A DNA stretch of 64,000 bases, from NCBI RefSeq assembly GCF_014107495.1, contig NZ_CP041969.1, positions 5,009,501 to 5,073,500 of the forward strand, given 5' to 3'. A model generated the notes under the pieces. That model saw only the letters and a program-made list of their open reading frames with translations. It had not been told where the DNA came from and searched no databases. Made by a program: the position numbers and the translations under genes. This document shows, piece by piece, positions 26,079 through 34,865 of the stretch. Position 1 is the first letter of the stretch, and every line of letters begins with the position of its first letter. The DNA is from Cohnella cholangitidis. Its GTDB lineage: Bacteria > Bacillota > Bacilli > Paenibacillales > Paenibacillaceae.

Positions 26079-26612
26079 ATGAATGATATAAGCAAACAGA
26101 GATATATAGACGGAGATAAGTTGTTGAAGTGGATTGAAGAGCAAATGTTAGCGGGGATCTTTGAAAACGACAACCTTAACACAATCAGAGGGAACGTATT
26201 CTCAGGTATTCATGAACACATCAAGTCCGGTCGTTTCGATCTCCTATCCGATCAAGGAGAATCTACAAGGATGCGGGAGGCGTTGGAGAAATTCGCAGAC
26301 GGCAAAAACTGGACGGTCAGCACGTACAAAAGCGATGTCATTATGGAGTGGAATGAAACGCGATACGGTGACCCGCAAAAGATTGCACGCGAAGCACTCT
26401 CCTCCCTTACAGAGGAACGGAAAATACCAACTGATGAGGATTCGATTGCTCGGTACATCGGAGACGTTTTAATTAATGCTGGCGGCTTTCGAGCAGTTAA
26501 CTGGGAAATGGTGGACATGGACGAGGGGATTATCGATGGTCTCCATGCGGGACGAATTACCATCACGTTTGATTTCCCAGCACTCATCCCAGGAATCACG
26601 GAGGAGAGATAG
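26079..26612 (+). CDS. Phage hypothetical protein (177 aa)
   Basis: ATG at 26079 with AAGGAGG 10 bp upstream. Mixed alpha/beta; no motif recognised. Lies in the accessory block between the replication and late-regulator genes. Confidence 0.6.
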   Translation: MNDISKQRYIDGDKLLKWIEEQMLAGIFENDNLNTIRGNVFSGIHEHIKSGRFDLLSDQGESTRMREALEKFADGKNWTVSTYKSDVIMEWNETRYGDPQKIAREALSSLTEERKIPTDEDSIARYIGDVLINAGGFRAVNWEMVDMDEGIIDGLHAGRITITFDFPALIPGITEER

Positions 26613-26667
26613 AGCCGATCTATCTGGCGTAGTAGACCCATTATGTGCAGGAGTGAGGTGGAAATAG

Positions 26668-26874
26668 ATGGGCTATGGAATAAAGATGTATCACAAGTAT
26701 AGACCCGAATCTTTCATTGCAACTCTAAGCTATAAGCCTTCACTCGAAGACATTATTGAGATTGAAGGAGAGTTTTTCAAGGTTCTAAGCGTAGAATCCA
26801 AACCTAGAGCCTGTTATGCAACATATGCTTCAAATCACGAGATTTATCAGGTTACTGGATCGTACCCAGGCTAG
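26668..26874 (+). CDS. Phage hypothetical protein (68 aa)
   Basis: ATG with GAGGTGG upstream. Not recognised. Confidence 0.5.
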   Translation: MGYGIKMYHKYRPESFIATLSYKPSLEDIIEIEGEFFKVLSVESKPRACYATYASNHEIYQVTGSYPG

Positions 26875-26911
26875 GTGATTCGATGACCCATTATGCGAAG
26901 GAGCGATATTA

Positions 26912-27232
26912 ATGAACATTAAAGAGAAGATGGAATTGAAGTGGGAAGAAATGACTGCCGTAAAAAATGAGCGAGAATCCCTTTTCGATAATTTTGAAGC
27001 GAATAAGGAACGAATTGCAGAGTTGCATTTTGAGGTCGAGATTAAGCAATTAGAGTATATGTTTTTGAAGCGAGAGCAGTTAGCTGAACTGAAAAAAACC
27101 GAAAAAGTAGCTATCGTTGCTGAATCTGTGGCGAGTGTTGAGAGCATTAATGATACGTGCATTGGGCTTGTTCAAAAACGACTTATTGAGTATGGCTATG
27201 AAGAGCGATTAAAGCAAGAAGGATTGCTGTAG
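26912..27232 (+). CDS. Phage coiled-coil protein (106 aa)
   Basis: Ribosome-binding site AAGGAG. Almost entirely helical and charged, likely coiled coil (residues ~1-80). Lower GC than the neighbours. Function unknown. Confidence 0.55.
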   Translation: MNIKEKMELKWEEMTAVKNERESLFDNFEANKERIAELHFEVEIKQLEYMFLKREQLAELKKTEKVAIVAESVASVESINDTCIGLVQKRLIEYGYEERLKQEGLL

Positions 27233-27303
27233 CTTATCTGTTGAACAGTACGAAGACAAAGCCGCAAAGGACCCAAAATGCAAACAAAGGAGCGCGATAA
27301 AAA

Positions 27304-27438
27304 ATGAAGTGTGAAATGTGCGGTAAAACCGGCCTAGAGGTATCTTTTAATAATTCCACCGAACTATGTGACGGATGCTATCACGAAACTGAGGGCGACG
27401 AAGAGCAAATGGAGCGCGAACAGCGCGAAGAATGGTAA
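27304..27438 (+). CDS. 44-aa zinc-ribbon-like phage protein
   Basis: MKCEMCGKTG...LCDGCYHE gives two CxxC pairs ~20 residues apart, a minimal zinc ribbon, followed by an acidic tail. AAGGAG lies 10 bp before the ATG. Fits the gap between neighbours on the same strand. Confidence 0.65.
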   Translation: MKCEMCGKTGLEVSFNNSTELCDGCYHETEGDEEQMEREQREEW

Positions 27439-27476
27439 TGTCGCAGAACGAAGATAAAGCAAAGGAGAGATAGGAC

Positions 27477-27782
27477 ATGATTAAACTTACGGACGAACAC
27501 GGAAATGCAACATACATCAGCCCTGACAATGTAACTGCTATAGCAATTAGAGATCAAATTACAAATGTATGGACATGCGACAGTGGTAGACCGATGACGG
27601 TAAAAGAAACACCAGAGGAAGTAACCCGCAAGATACTAGAGTATAAGTTGGCTATGGTGCGGTACAAAGAATCTCAGCACGAAACAGTAAAACACCACGG
27701 AGATCCGATCTACTTGTTCGAATGCGCCGAGGATGCTTTAAGGAATCTCGCCGGACTGGAGGATTCAGGACATGACCAATAA
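27477..27782 (+). CDS. Phage hypothetical protein, FlbD-like N-terminus
   Basis: 101 aa, AAGGAGAG upstream. MIKLTDEHGNATYISPDNVTAI resembles the short FlbD-type beta fold, with VKETPEEVTRKIL at ~41-53. Overlaps the next gene by 11 bp. Function unknown. Confidence 0.55.
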   Translation: MIKLTDEHGNATYISPDNVTAIAIRDQITNVWTCDSGRPMTVKETPEEVTRKILEYKLAMVRYKESQHETVKHHGDPIYLFECAEDALRNLAGLEDSGHDQ

Positions 27783-28161
27783 AGGAGCGATTGAAGTGGA
27801 CAAGCAAGCAATTTTGGACGTATTGAACAGCCTTGAAGTTATGGAATATCAAGGTGGCGAAGAAGCTTATGCGCTCGTGGAGAATACCCTAGAAAACCGC
27901 GCCGAACTTAACCATGTCGGCATCGCGGAAGAGACGGTTAACAAATACGGCGACAACGAAACATTCTGCATCTTCGCGCTCGCATTCGACAATGGATTTG
28001 CGGACTATCACCAGGGCGGGAAACTGTACTTGTTCGGGCCGATCGACGACGACTTGCGCCAACGTGTCATTAATGGAGAGGGTACAGCGATCGATGCCGA
28101 ACGCCTACTACGTGCGCTTGAGTCGGAGTTATTCGGGGAGGTATCCCGTGACCCAACCTAA
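27772..28161 (+). CDS. Phage hypothetical protein (129 aa)
   Basis: Overlaps both neighbours (11 bp upstream, 14 bp downstream), typical of tightly packed phage operons. An internal GTG/ATG (e.g. 27796, GVDKQAIL region) is an alternative start. Not recognised. Confidence 0.55.
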   Translation: MTNKGAIEVDKQAILDVLNSLEVMEYQGGEEAYALVENTLENRAELNHVGIAEETVNKYGDNETFCIFALAFDNGFADYHQGGKLYLFGPIDDDLRQRVINGEGTAIDAERLLRALESELFGEVSRDPT

Positions 28162-28375
28162 TGAGCAGATAACCATTGACCTAAATAAACGCCTAATCGC
28201 ACATGAGGAAGGTGAGGAACCATATGAAATCGATAGATACGAGTTTATCGGTTCAGATGGAATTAAACTCTATATGGGTCAAAGGACGTTAACCCTCCGA
28301 AAGTCGCTTGTATCGATTAAGCAATCATCCTATCCCCCAAGGGAGAAGGGAGCAGACAATGAGCAGAGAGGTTAA
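28148..28375 (+). CDS. Phage hypothetical protein (75 aa)
   Basis: GTG start at 28148 with GGGGAGG 6 bp upstream; the longer open frame to 27914 is only the shadow of the previous gene. The product begins MTQPNEQITIDLNKRLI. Overlaps the next gene start by 17 bp. Not recognised. Confidence 0.6.
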   Translation: MTQPNEQITIDLNKRLIAHEEGEEPYEIDRYEFIGSDGIKLYMGQRTLTLRKSLVSIKQSSYPPREKGADNEQRG

Positions 28376-28577
28376 AACCAAACTGACGAACGCAGAAATA
28401 AAAGCGCTTGTTGTTGCTTGCCGGGAATTAAATGACAAGATGGGTTTCGTGATCAAAGAGTATTATGAGGATTTCGATGACCTTGGGTTTAAATCAAACA
28501 ACGATCTACATGATGGATTAATGTCAGCAACAGAAAAACTGGAATCACTATTAGGGGAGAAGGGAGAGGGGAAATGA
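28359..28577 (+). CDS. Phage hypothetical protein (72 aa)
   Basis: ATG at 28359 with GGGAGAAGGGAG upstream. Helical and acidic; not recognised. Confidence 0.55.
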   Translation: MSREVKTKLTNAEIKALVVACRELNDKMGFVIKEYYEDFDDLGFKSNNDLHDGLMSATEKLESLLGEKGEGK

Positions 28578-28593
28578 AAGACTAAATAGAGAA

Positions 28594-28630
28594 AACCCCC
28601 GAACCTAAGCTGGGGAGCCGGTCGGGGGTT
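28594..28630 (+). terminator. Hairpin before late regulator
   Basis: AACCCCCGA (28594-28602) pairs perfectly with TCGGGGGTT (28622-28630). There is no U-run, so it may be an antiterminator-sensitive or processing hairpin rather than a simple terminator. Confidence 0.45.
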
Positions 28631-28679
28631 ACAGAACACATGATCCTATTATACACCAATATAGGGGAGTGTGGGTTAC

Positions 28680-29312
28680 ATGGGTGCATTAAAAATAAAA
28701 GTAGAAATAGAGAAAGAAATCATTGAGCAATTGAAGGGGTATAAACGACTATGCGGTCGGATCAAGGTGTTAGAACGCCAGCCGGTCGGCATGGGATATG
28801 AGGTAAATGCTTTCGACGAAGACAAACTACAAACGCTTCATGCAAGATTGAAAGGACTCCCGTCTTACATGTACTTGAATAAGCGGGAACAACATCTGGA
28901 AACAATCGCTCATGCGTATTTAGAACAATATCCCGTCGGCACAAAATCTCAATTACAAGAGATTAAGAGCCAGCACGGAGCAGACGCCGATGATCGAAAA
29001 GACCTTAAGGAGTTAGCGAGAAGGATTCAGAAGGTCAGGGATGCAAGGCTTGGCACCTTGAGGGGAATCGACGCTATTCATGAAAAGGAAGCACAATTAA
29101 GGGACTTGATGGACGAACGAGATATGATTTCGAACACGTTGGAGGCGCTTGGGGATGTCAACAATAACTACTCCCGATTGCTTCTTCATCGTTACATCGA
29201 AGGGAAAAGCGTCGACGAAGTGGCAAGTATTCTCGGAATCGTCCGTAAGACTTTTGATCGTTGGAGGGTGAAAGCAATAGAAGAATATGCGATTCTAGCG
29301 GGAATGTCCTAA
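28680..29312 (+). CDS. ArpU-like phage late-gene transcription regulator
   Basis: 210 aa from the ATG at 28680 (GGGGAG 9 bp before). The C-terminal HTH resembles sigma region 4 (SRLLLHRYIEGKSVDEVASILGIVRKTFDRW; key residues ~165-195). A long helical middle precedes it. Located at the early/late boundary ahead of packaging genes and followed by a terminator, as for ArpU/RinA-type late activators. Confidence 0.7.
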   Translation: MGALKIKVEIEKEIIEQLKGYKRLCGRIKVLERQPVGMGYEVNAFDEDKLQTLHARLKGLPSYMYLNKREQHLETIAHAYLEQYPVGTKSQLQEIKSQHGADADDRKDLKELARRIQKVRDARLGTLRGIDAIHEKEAQLRDLMDERDMISNTLEALGDVNNNYSRLLLHRYIEGKSVDEVASILGIVRKTFDRWRVKAIEEYAILAGMS

Positions 29313-29394
29313 ACTAGTCGCGTGCATGTCCCTCCTTTGGCGTTTTCTGGAGTTTAACCCGTGTTATTATGCTAGTGTGAAGTAAATAGGCGAA

Positions 29395-29428
29395 GAGAGG
29401 TTGTCCGAAATCGGACGGCCTCTTTTTT
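29395..29428 (+). terminator. Strong terminator after late regulator
   Basis: GAGAGG-TT-GTCCG-AAAT-CGGAC-GG-CCTCTTTTTT: nested stem with a six-T run. Confidence 0.85.
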
Positions 29429-29445
29429 ATTGGGAAGGTGACAAG

Positions 29446-29604
29446 ATGAACAGGGTAAGAGTTCCGCCGCCAGTCCTCCAGCCCGCAAAATGCGCATCCT
29501 GTCCGTGGGGGAATTGGGCGGGGTCGAAACAACATTGTATGTTAGTGAAATGCGTAAAGGAGGGCGCGAATCATGAAAGTCGTACAACCCATACGCGATC
29601 CTGA
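29446..29604 (+). CDS. 52-aa Cys-rich phage protein
   Basis: ATG at 29446 with GGGAAGGTG upstream. CASC...HCMLVKC gives four cysteines in a possible metal site. Overlaps the tyrosine recombinase gene by 32 bp. Confidence 0.5.
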   Translation: MNRVRVPPPVLQPAKCASCPWGNWAGSKQHCMLVKCVKEGANHESRTTHTRS

Positions 29605-30121
29605 CATTATCGCAGATATTAAGGTATGGCTTAAGGAGCGGAACGAACGGAATCACATTTTATTCCTTACTGGCGTCGATACCGGTTTAAGAATTAGTGA
29701 CGTCTTGAAACTGAGAGTTCACGACGTGACCGGGACACACATCGCCATTCGTGAAGGGAAGACGGGGAAACAAAAGCTTATCCTTATCTCTCCGGAATTG
29801 AAACGAGAGCTTAAGCCTTATATCTCCGGGAAGAGCGGTCACGAGTTCTTGTTCAAGAGTCGGCAAGGTCGGAATCAACCAATCGGTCGGAGTATGGCCT
29901 ATAAGATCCTTCGGCAAGTGGCAGAAGAATTTAGGCTCGATCATATCGGCTGCCATACATTGCGGAAGACGTTCGGTCGGACACTCTATTTCCTTTCGGG
30001 TAAGGACGTCGCAATGGTGCAAAATTTCTTCGGACACGTTTCTCAGCAGGACACATTGCGTTATATTGGGGAGTCTCAAGAGACGTTGGACAACCTTCTA
30101 AAACGCTATAAGTCGTCTTGA
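29573..30121 (+). CDS. Tyrosine-type recombinase, short form
   Basis: 182 aa. Catalytic residues: R in TGLRISDVLKLR, K in GKTGKQK, HxxR in CHTLRKTFG, H in FFGHVSQQD and the Tyr in TLRYIG. The usual N-terminal core-binding domain is missing (the gene starts directly at the catalytic part), as in several late-region phage recombinases. It lies far from both attachment sites, so it is unlikely to be the integrase; it may resolve concatemers or act in packaging or late control. Confidence 0.85.
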   Translation: MKVVQPIRDPDIIADIKVWLKERNERNHILFLTGVDTGLRISDVLKLRVHDVTGTHIAIREGKTGKQKLILISPELKRELKPYISGKSGHEFLFKSRQGRNQPIGRSMAYKILRQVAEEFRLDHIGCHTLRKTFGRTLYFLSGKDVAMVQNFFGHVSQQDTLRYIGESQETLDNLLKRYKSS

Positions 30122-30236
30122 GTTCTCTTCATATAGGATACGTGTAACTGGATTGTTAGGGAGCTTGAGAAGCCTTGATATGAAAGCGAGAGAGGCTATT
30201 GATTCAGTTCCACTCCACATATGAAATAGAGAACTC
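30120..30236. other. Long nested inverted-repeat (structured) element
   Basis: GAGTTCTCT..CATAT (30120-30134) pairs with ATATG..AGAGAACTC (30219-30236, a 3-nt bulge); inside it AACTGGAT (30146) pairs with ATTCAGTT (30202, one G-U); inside that AGCCT (30171) pairs with AGGCT (30193). It begins at the stop codon of the tyrosine recombinase. No ORF. Either a structured RNA or a recombination/regulatory site. Confidence 0.55.
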
Positions 30237-30350
30237 AAAAGAGAGAAAAAGCCAAAATAGCATAAGAAAAGAGGGGCATTTTTGAGGGCAATTTTTTAAG
30301 GAGGAATAATATCGGCAGTGTCGAAATTTGATACGAGGGGAGTGATTGAA

Positions 30351-30836
30351 ATGTCGACTAATAATATCATTGCATTATGCATCTCGGGTTATGCAGCTCT
30401 TGTGGCAACGCTTGTTTTGTTTTGGAACATGTACATGTATTCAAACGATAGAGGTAAAATCCAAATCGGAGGTTTTTTTGGACATCGTTCAGATGGTTAT
30501 TCACCAGCAGAAGAAATACTTTACTTCGAATTCGTTAACTCTGGAAGGAAACCTATTTTACTCACCAACTTTGGAGGTTACACCAAAAAGAAATATGTAC
30601 AAAACGGTAAGTCAGCATTCGTAATAAATATTCCCGGCATTCCTAAAAAACTTGAACCGGGCGACAGACACCAAGTAACTCTCACAAATTTTGAATGTAT
30701 TGATGACACTGTTAAGAGCATGGTTGCTTATGATTCGTTAAATAATCCTTACAAAATGAAGCGCTCAATATTGAAAAGACTACAGAAAGAAAAGAAAGAA
30801 ATGAATGAAATGAATGAATCTTACAGAGCATCCTGA
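30351..30836 (+). CDS. Membrane-anchored hypothetical protein (moron-like)
   Basis: 161 aa from the ATG at 30351 (GGGGAG 8 bp upstream; a GTG at 30318 is an alternative). One N-terminal membrane helix (~residues 6-28), then a cytoplasmic beta-rich domain. The AT content is visibly higher than in flanking phage genes, and it sits alone between a structured element and a terminator. Looks like a moron (independently acquired prophage gene). Function unknown. Confidence 0.65.
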   Translation: MSTNNIIALCISGYAALVATLVLFWNMYMYSNDRGKIQIGGFFGHRSDGYSPAEEILYFEFVNSGRKPILLTNFGGYTKKKYVQNGKSAFVINIPGIPKKLEPGDRHQVTLTNFECIDDTVKSMVAYDSLNNPYKMKRSILKRLQKEKKEMNEMNESYRAS

Positions 30837-30858
30837 TGGGGTGCTTTTTATTTTTCTA
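30825..30858 (+). terminator. Terminator of the 30351 gene
   Basis: AGAGCATCC-TGAT-GGGGTGCTTTTTATTTTT: a stem of about eight pairs and a long T tract overlapping the end of the gene. Confidence 0.8.
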
Positions 30859-30880
30859 ATAAACGTAAAGGAATAGGATT

Positions 30881-31156
30881 ATGGCGCGTCATCCTGAGAT
30901 ATACGCCGACCCTGAATGGAAGAAGGTCAGGCGGTTCGTCATCGTCCGTGCTAATGGGCTGTGCGAAGGGTGCCAGCGTAAGGGGGTTGTAAAAAGCGGG
31001 CGCGAGGTAGATCACATCGTCGAACTTACGGACGAGAACAAGCACGACTGGAACATCGCTTATAACCCGGACAACCTTCAATTGCTTTGCCCTGACTGCC
31101 ATAACCAGAAGCACGACAGGAGCATAGGGCTTCAAAGCTTCTTAAGTCCACCTTGA
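30881..31156 (+). CDS. Phage HNH endonuclease
   Basis: 91 aa. HNH motif with zinc cysteines: CEGC...REVDHIVEL...NPDNLQLLCPDCHNQKH. HNH proteins beside terminase genes take part in cos cleavage/packaging in HK97-like phages. It directly precedes the terminase genes here. Confidence 0.93.
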   Translation: MARHPEIYADPEWKKVRRFVIVRANGLCEGCQRKGVVKSGREVDHIVELTDENKHDWNIAYNPDNLQLLCPDCHNQKHDRSIGLQSFLSPP

Positions 31157-31171
31157 AAGGAGGTTGCTTAT

Positions 31172-31396
31172 ATGGGGAAAGGCGGGTCATTGGAATACAA
31201 GTGTAGAAGATGCGGCGATGTTCGCGATGTGTACCATCTTCCAGACGGACAAGTGGGCTTGATCAATACAGTCCTCGACATTCCATTACCTAGCGAATGG
31301 GAACGAGGATTCACACCGCGTATGCTTAATGTTCATTCGTGCGAAGATGGAAATATCGGCGTTGCTGACTTAATCGGAATGAGACACGATGAATGA
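31172..31396 (+). CDS. Phage zinc-binding hypothetical protein (74 aa)
   Basis: AAAGGAGG upstream. CRRCGD near the N-terminus and HSCED near the C-terminus suggest one metal site. Lies between HNH and the terminase small subunit. Confidence 0.6.
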   Translation: MGKGGSLEYKCRRCGDVRDVYHLPDGQVGLINTVLDIPLPSEWERGFTPRMLNVHSCEDGNIGVADLIGMRHDE

Positions 31397-31541
31397 AGAA
31401 TCCCCCCCCGGGTCATGTCTTTCGGGTACCCAAAGGGTAACCGTGGAGGGGAGCTACAAAATTACTCGCGGGGTTTTCGTATAGACCCCTCCCCCCAAGA
31501 ATCAGAGAGAAGATTCGAGAAAGAAAGGAAGGTGATGAGAT
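31397..31541. other. GC-rich gap, candidate cos region
   Basis: About 145 bp without a gene between HNH/zinc gene and terS, with runs of 7-8 C, a GGGTACCC palindrome and a GGGGT/ACCCC hairpin. Position and base composition suit a cos site, but no cleavage site can be defined from sequence. Confidence 0.35.
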
Positions 31542-31916
31542 TTGGCGATTTCATCGGGACCATCTAGAGAAGAACGGATTAAGCGGGAGTTCAATCGGTT
31601 GAAGCGATTGCTTAAGGACATTCCGAAAGAAAAGTATTCGGCAGCGGAGGGGATTGTTCGCCGTGTCTCTTTCATGGCGATCACGCTAGAAGATTTGGAA
31701 GTCGATATCAACGCGAGTGGAGCCGTCGAAGAGTTCACGCAGGGAGATAACTCTTACGAACGCGCTAGGCCGTCCGTTCAGATTTACAACACGACCGTTA
31801 AGAACTACGCGACGGCTTGCAAGCAATTAACGGACCTCGTTCCAGAAGGGAAACCGAAAGTAAATCCTGTTTTAGACCCATTCCAACAAATCATGGCGCG
31901 TGGTCAAAGTGGCTAA
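31542..31916 (+). CDS. Terminase small subunit (P27-like)
   Basis: 124 aa, TTG start with GGAAGGTGATGA upstream. Helical; the ending NPVLDPFQQIMARGQSG is typical of P27-family small subunits, and it overlaps the large subunit by 17 bp. It recognises the packaging site. Confidence 0.8.
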   Translation: MAISSGPSREERIKREFNRLKRLLKDIPKEKYSAAEGIVRRVSFMAITLEDLEVDINASGAVEEFTQGDNSYERARPSVQIYNTTVKNYATACKQLTDLVPEGKPKVNPVLDPFQQIMARGQSG

Positions 31917-33651
31917 TGTCCCGGAATACATCTACGATTGGCATAGTTATGTAAAACGCGAGCCGGAGAAGCATTGCAAAGATATCAAAGACCTGATGAA
32001 GCTTGTCGAAAAGCTACTTAGAAGCAAGACGGTCCGATATGATCCGACGGACGTTGATGCGTTCATCGCCTTTTGTGCGTTGATTAAGCATCGTGAAGGT
32101 CGTTGGGCGGGACGATCGTTTGAACTAACGATTGAACAAAAATATATTGTCGCTTGTATCTTCGGATTCAAAATGTACGACGATGAATTAGGCATGGAAG
32201 TTAGATACTTCCGTGAGCTAATTCTTTTTGTTGCCCGCAAATTCGGGAAATCGTTCTTTATATCAGCGATTGGACTTTTCCTCCTTATGGCGGATCGCGA
32301 ACCGGCTGCGCAAGTATGGTGTCTTGCGACGCAGAAGCAACAAGCGGCGATTGTCTACGAAAATGCGAAGGCGTTCTTAATGACGAGCGATGTCCTCACG
32401 CCTGCCGAAAATCCGAAGAAATATTGGCGGACGAAGAGGGACAAGGACAATTCTGAAATGCTTCTCTTTCCTGCAACGAACAGTTACATGAAAGCTGGGA
32501 GCAAGAATAGCAATTCGCAAGACGGCTTGAACCCGCACGCCTTCATCATCGACGAGGCTCATGCAATCACTCATCGTAACACCTATGACGTTTTCTCGTC
32601 CGCTGGAGGAGCAAGAGCGCAACCCCTCGGCGTAACAATCTCGACATTCGGATTTATCCGGGAAGGGATATTCGATAGCTTGCTTGAACGCTGTAAGAAA
32701 GTACTTTCCGGTCAGAGCAAGGAACGCTTGTTTCCGATGATATTCCGAATTGATGACGACGATGACCCGGATAACCGTTCATGCTGGATAAAGGCGAATC
32801 CCGGCGTTGCGGAAGCAAGACCGACGATGTCCTACTTGGAAGGCGAGTATCAAAAGGCGCTTGAAGATCCGGCGCAAATGCCTTCCTTCCTCGCGAAGCA
32901 TCTTAATCGAGCAAGTAGCTTGAGCGTCGTTTACTTTGACTTGCCGATGGTGGATCGCTGCGCAATCGAGCTATCCGACGAGGTCATCTTCGGGAAGTAC
33001 GCGGTCGGCGGCGTGGATATGGCTGAAACGACGGACTTGTGTTGTGCAACTGCACTTGTTCCGATTAATGGAAAACTGCACATATTCCAAAAGTATTTCA
33101 TTGCACGCCAGCGGATCGAGCAGAACAGCAAGGCGGACCAAATGGCCTATGAAAGCTTTTGTAATACGAAGGCACCGGATCTTCTGAACAAGGAACTACT
33201 TCATATCTGCGATGGCAGTATGGTCAAGAAGGCAGACGTTACGGCGTGGTATATGGAGCTATCCGAGATGTATCAGGTCACATTCTGGAAGATCGGATAT
33301 GACCGGTGGCACGGCGGGGACTGGGTCGACGACATGGAGGCAAACGGATTTCCGAAGGAAGACGAGAAAGGCAGGGGGGTCACGTTCCCCGTTCCGATGG
33401 GGGCGAAGACCTTATCCGGTCCCATGAAGGAAACCCGTTCACTTTTTGAAGATGGAGTAATTCAATTCAGTCGGCATAACGGGCTTTTCCGATGGTGTAC
33501 GACGAACACCGCGGCAACCATTGACATTAATGGGAATATCCAACCGAATAAGGCAAAGAGCAGGGCGCGTATCGATGGATACGTGTCCTTTTTAATTGCC
33601 TATATCGCTTATCAGAAAGTTCGGGATCAATTCGAGATGTATCAACCATAG
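31900..33651 (+). CDS. Terminase large subunit
   Basis: 583 aa ATPase-nuclease that packages DNA. ATPase: Walker A-like ARKFGKSFF (~113) and Walker B AFIIDEAHA (~215). The RNase-H-like nuclease domain starts at VGGVDMAETTDLCC (~370). GTG start; a GTG three codons later is equally possible. Confidence 0.94.
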   Translation: MVKVANVPEYIYDWHSYVKREPEKHCKDIKDLMKLVEKLLRSKTVRYDPTDVDAFIAFCALIKHREGRWAGRSFELTIEQKYIVACIFGFKMYDDELGMEVRYFRELILFVARKFGKSFFISAIGLFLLMADREPAAQVWCLATQKQQAAIVYENAKAFLMTSDVLTPAENPKKYWRTKRDKDNSEMLLFPATNSYMKAGSKNSNSQDGLNPHAFIIDEAHAITHRNTYDVFSSAGGARAQPLGVTISTFGFIREGIFDSLLERCKKVLSGQSKERLFPMIFRIDDDDDPDNRSCWIKANPGVAEARPTMSYLEGEYQKALEDPAQMPSFLAKHLNRASSLSVVYFDLPMVDRCAIELSDEVIFGKYAVGGVDMAETTDLCCATALVPINGKLHIFQKYFIARQRIEQNSKADQMAYESFCNTKAPDLLNKELLHICDGSMVKKADVTAWYMELSEMYQVTFWKIGYDRWHGGDWVDDMEANGFPKEDEKGRGVTFPVPMGAKTLSGPMKETRSLFEDGVIQFSRHNGLFRWCTTNTAATIDINGNIQPNKAKSRARIDGYVSFLIAYIAYQKVRDQFEMYQP

Positions 33652-33663
33652 GAGGTGAACGTG

Positions 33664-34865
33664 TTGGGTATGTGGCAAAGATTTACGAACGTCTTCAAGA
33701 AAGAATCGGAGGCGTCCGTTTCAGCGGCGCAAATTATTGACCTGTTGAACAGGGGAACGCCGCTGATGAGCTTCGGGAAAGACCTTTATAATATCCCGGA
33801 GGTACGAACGGCTATTAATTTTGTCGCGGAGAAAGTTGGCTGCATTCCGTTCTATCATGCACGGGCGGACACGAAGGGCAACGTGACGCCAATTAATAGT
33901 CGGTTGCAATACGTCCTAACCATTCGGACGAATCCTTATCAGACCCCCCAAGTGTTCTGGACCTACGTTGTGACGCGTTGCTCTTAAGCAACAACGTCTT
34001 CATTTTCCCGGATTGGGACGAACGGGGAGAGTTAAGCGCGCTTTATACGATGCCGTTTTCGAACTTCATATTCGGACAAGATGAAGGCAGGCTTACGGTC
34101 AAGTTTCCAGCGGCTCCGGGATATACGTTCTTCTATGATGACGTTATCCACCTCCAACGTTTTCCGACACAAAACGGAGGCGCGACGAAGCAAGCGACCG
34201 GCGGTTACGTTCAGATCGTGAACACGCTGCAAGATCAAGCGGTCAAAGATAGCGTAAACAGCCAGCGTATCGCGGCTTTGCTGATCAACAAGACCCAGCT
34301 TAAAGGGGCAGATCAGAAGAAGAAGCTCGAAGAATTTAAGGATCTCTTCTTGACGGCTGAGAATACAACCGGCTTTGGGATGGTAGGCGCGGAGTATGAA
34401 GTTCATAACCTTGATTTGAAGATGAACCCTTTGAACAAGGAAGTTCTCGAAACCATCGTTGGATATATGTACTTCTATTTCGGCGGCTCGAAGGAAATTT
34501 TCACGCATACCGCGAGTGAGATTCAGAACGAACAATTCGTCGACAACTCGATCCGTCCCCTCGTCTATCAGATCGAAGAGGAGTTAACATTCAAGCTTTT
34601 CTCCTTCGAGGAGATCAATCGATTCAATCGGGTATTGGCTGAACTCGTCGATCTGGAGATAAGCACACTTTCCGCGAAGACTACCTTCTACAAGGAAATG
34701 TTGTTCGGCGGCGTGATGTCGCGCAACGAGATTCGAAAACGGATCGGATTGTCGGTAGGTCCGGCTCAACTGGATCAGTTCATGGAAAGTAAAAACTTCC
34801 AGACCCTCGAACCGGGAACCTATTCCGTGGGGGGAGGTGATAAGAATGAAAACGAAGGAGAATAA
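33664..34865 (+). pseudogene. Phage portal protein, frameshifted
   Basis: HK97-type portal split into two frames. The first ends ...FWTYVVTRCS at 33987; the second resumes LLLSNNVFIFPDWDERG from 33978. Restoring one base at ~33976-33979 gives a continuous ~400-aa portal. No slippery heptamer is present, so this is not a programmed shift. The start is uncertain (GTG 33661, TTG 33664 or ATG 33670 after GGAGGTGA). If real, the prophage cannot make virions. Confidence 0.88.

Noticed and set aside
27914..28150. Extended start for the 75-aa phage gene
   Set aside because: The upstream part is out of frame with and fully covered by the gene at 27772; the GTG at 28148 has a proper ribosome-binding site.
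33655..33990. Programmed frameshift in the portal gene
   Set aside because: No slippery heptamer at the break; portal proteins are not known to need one.
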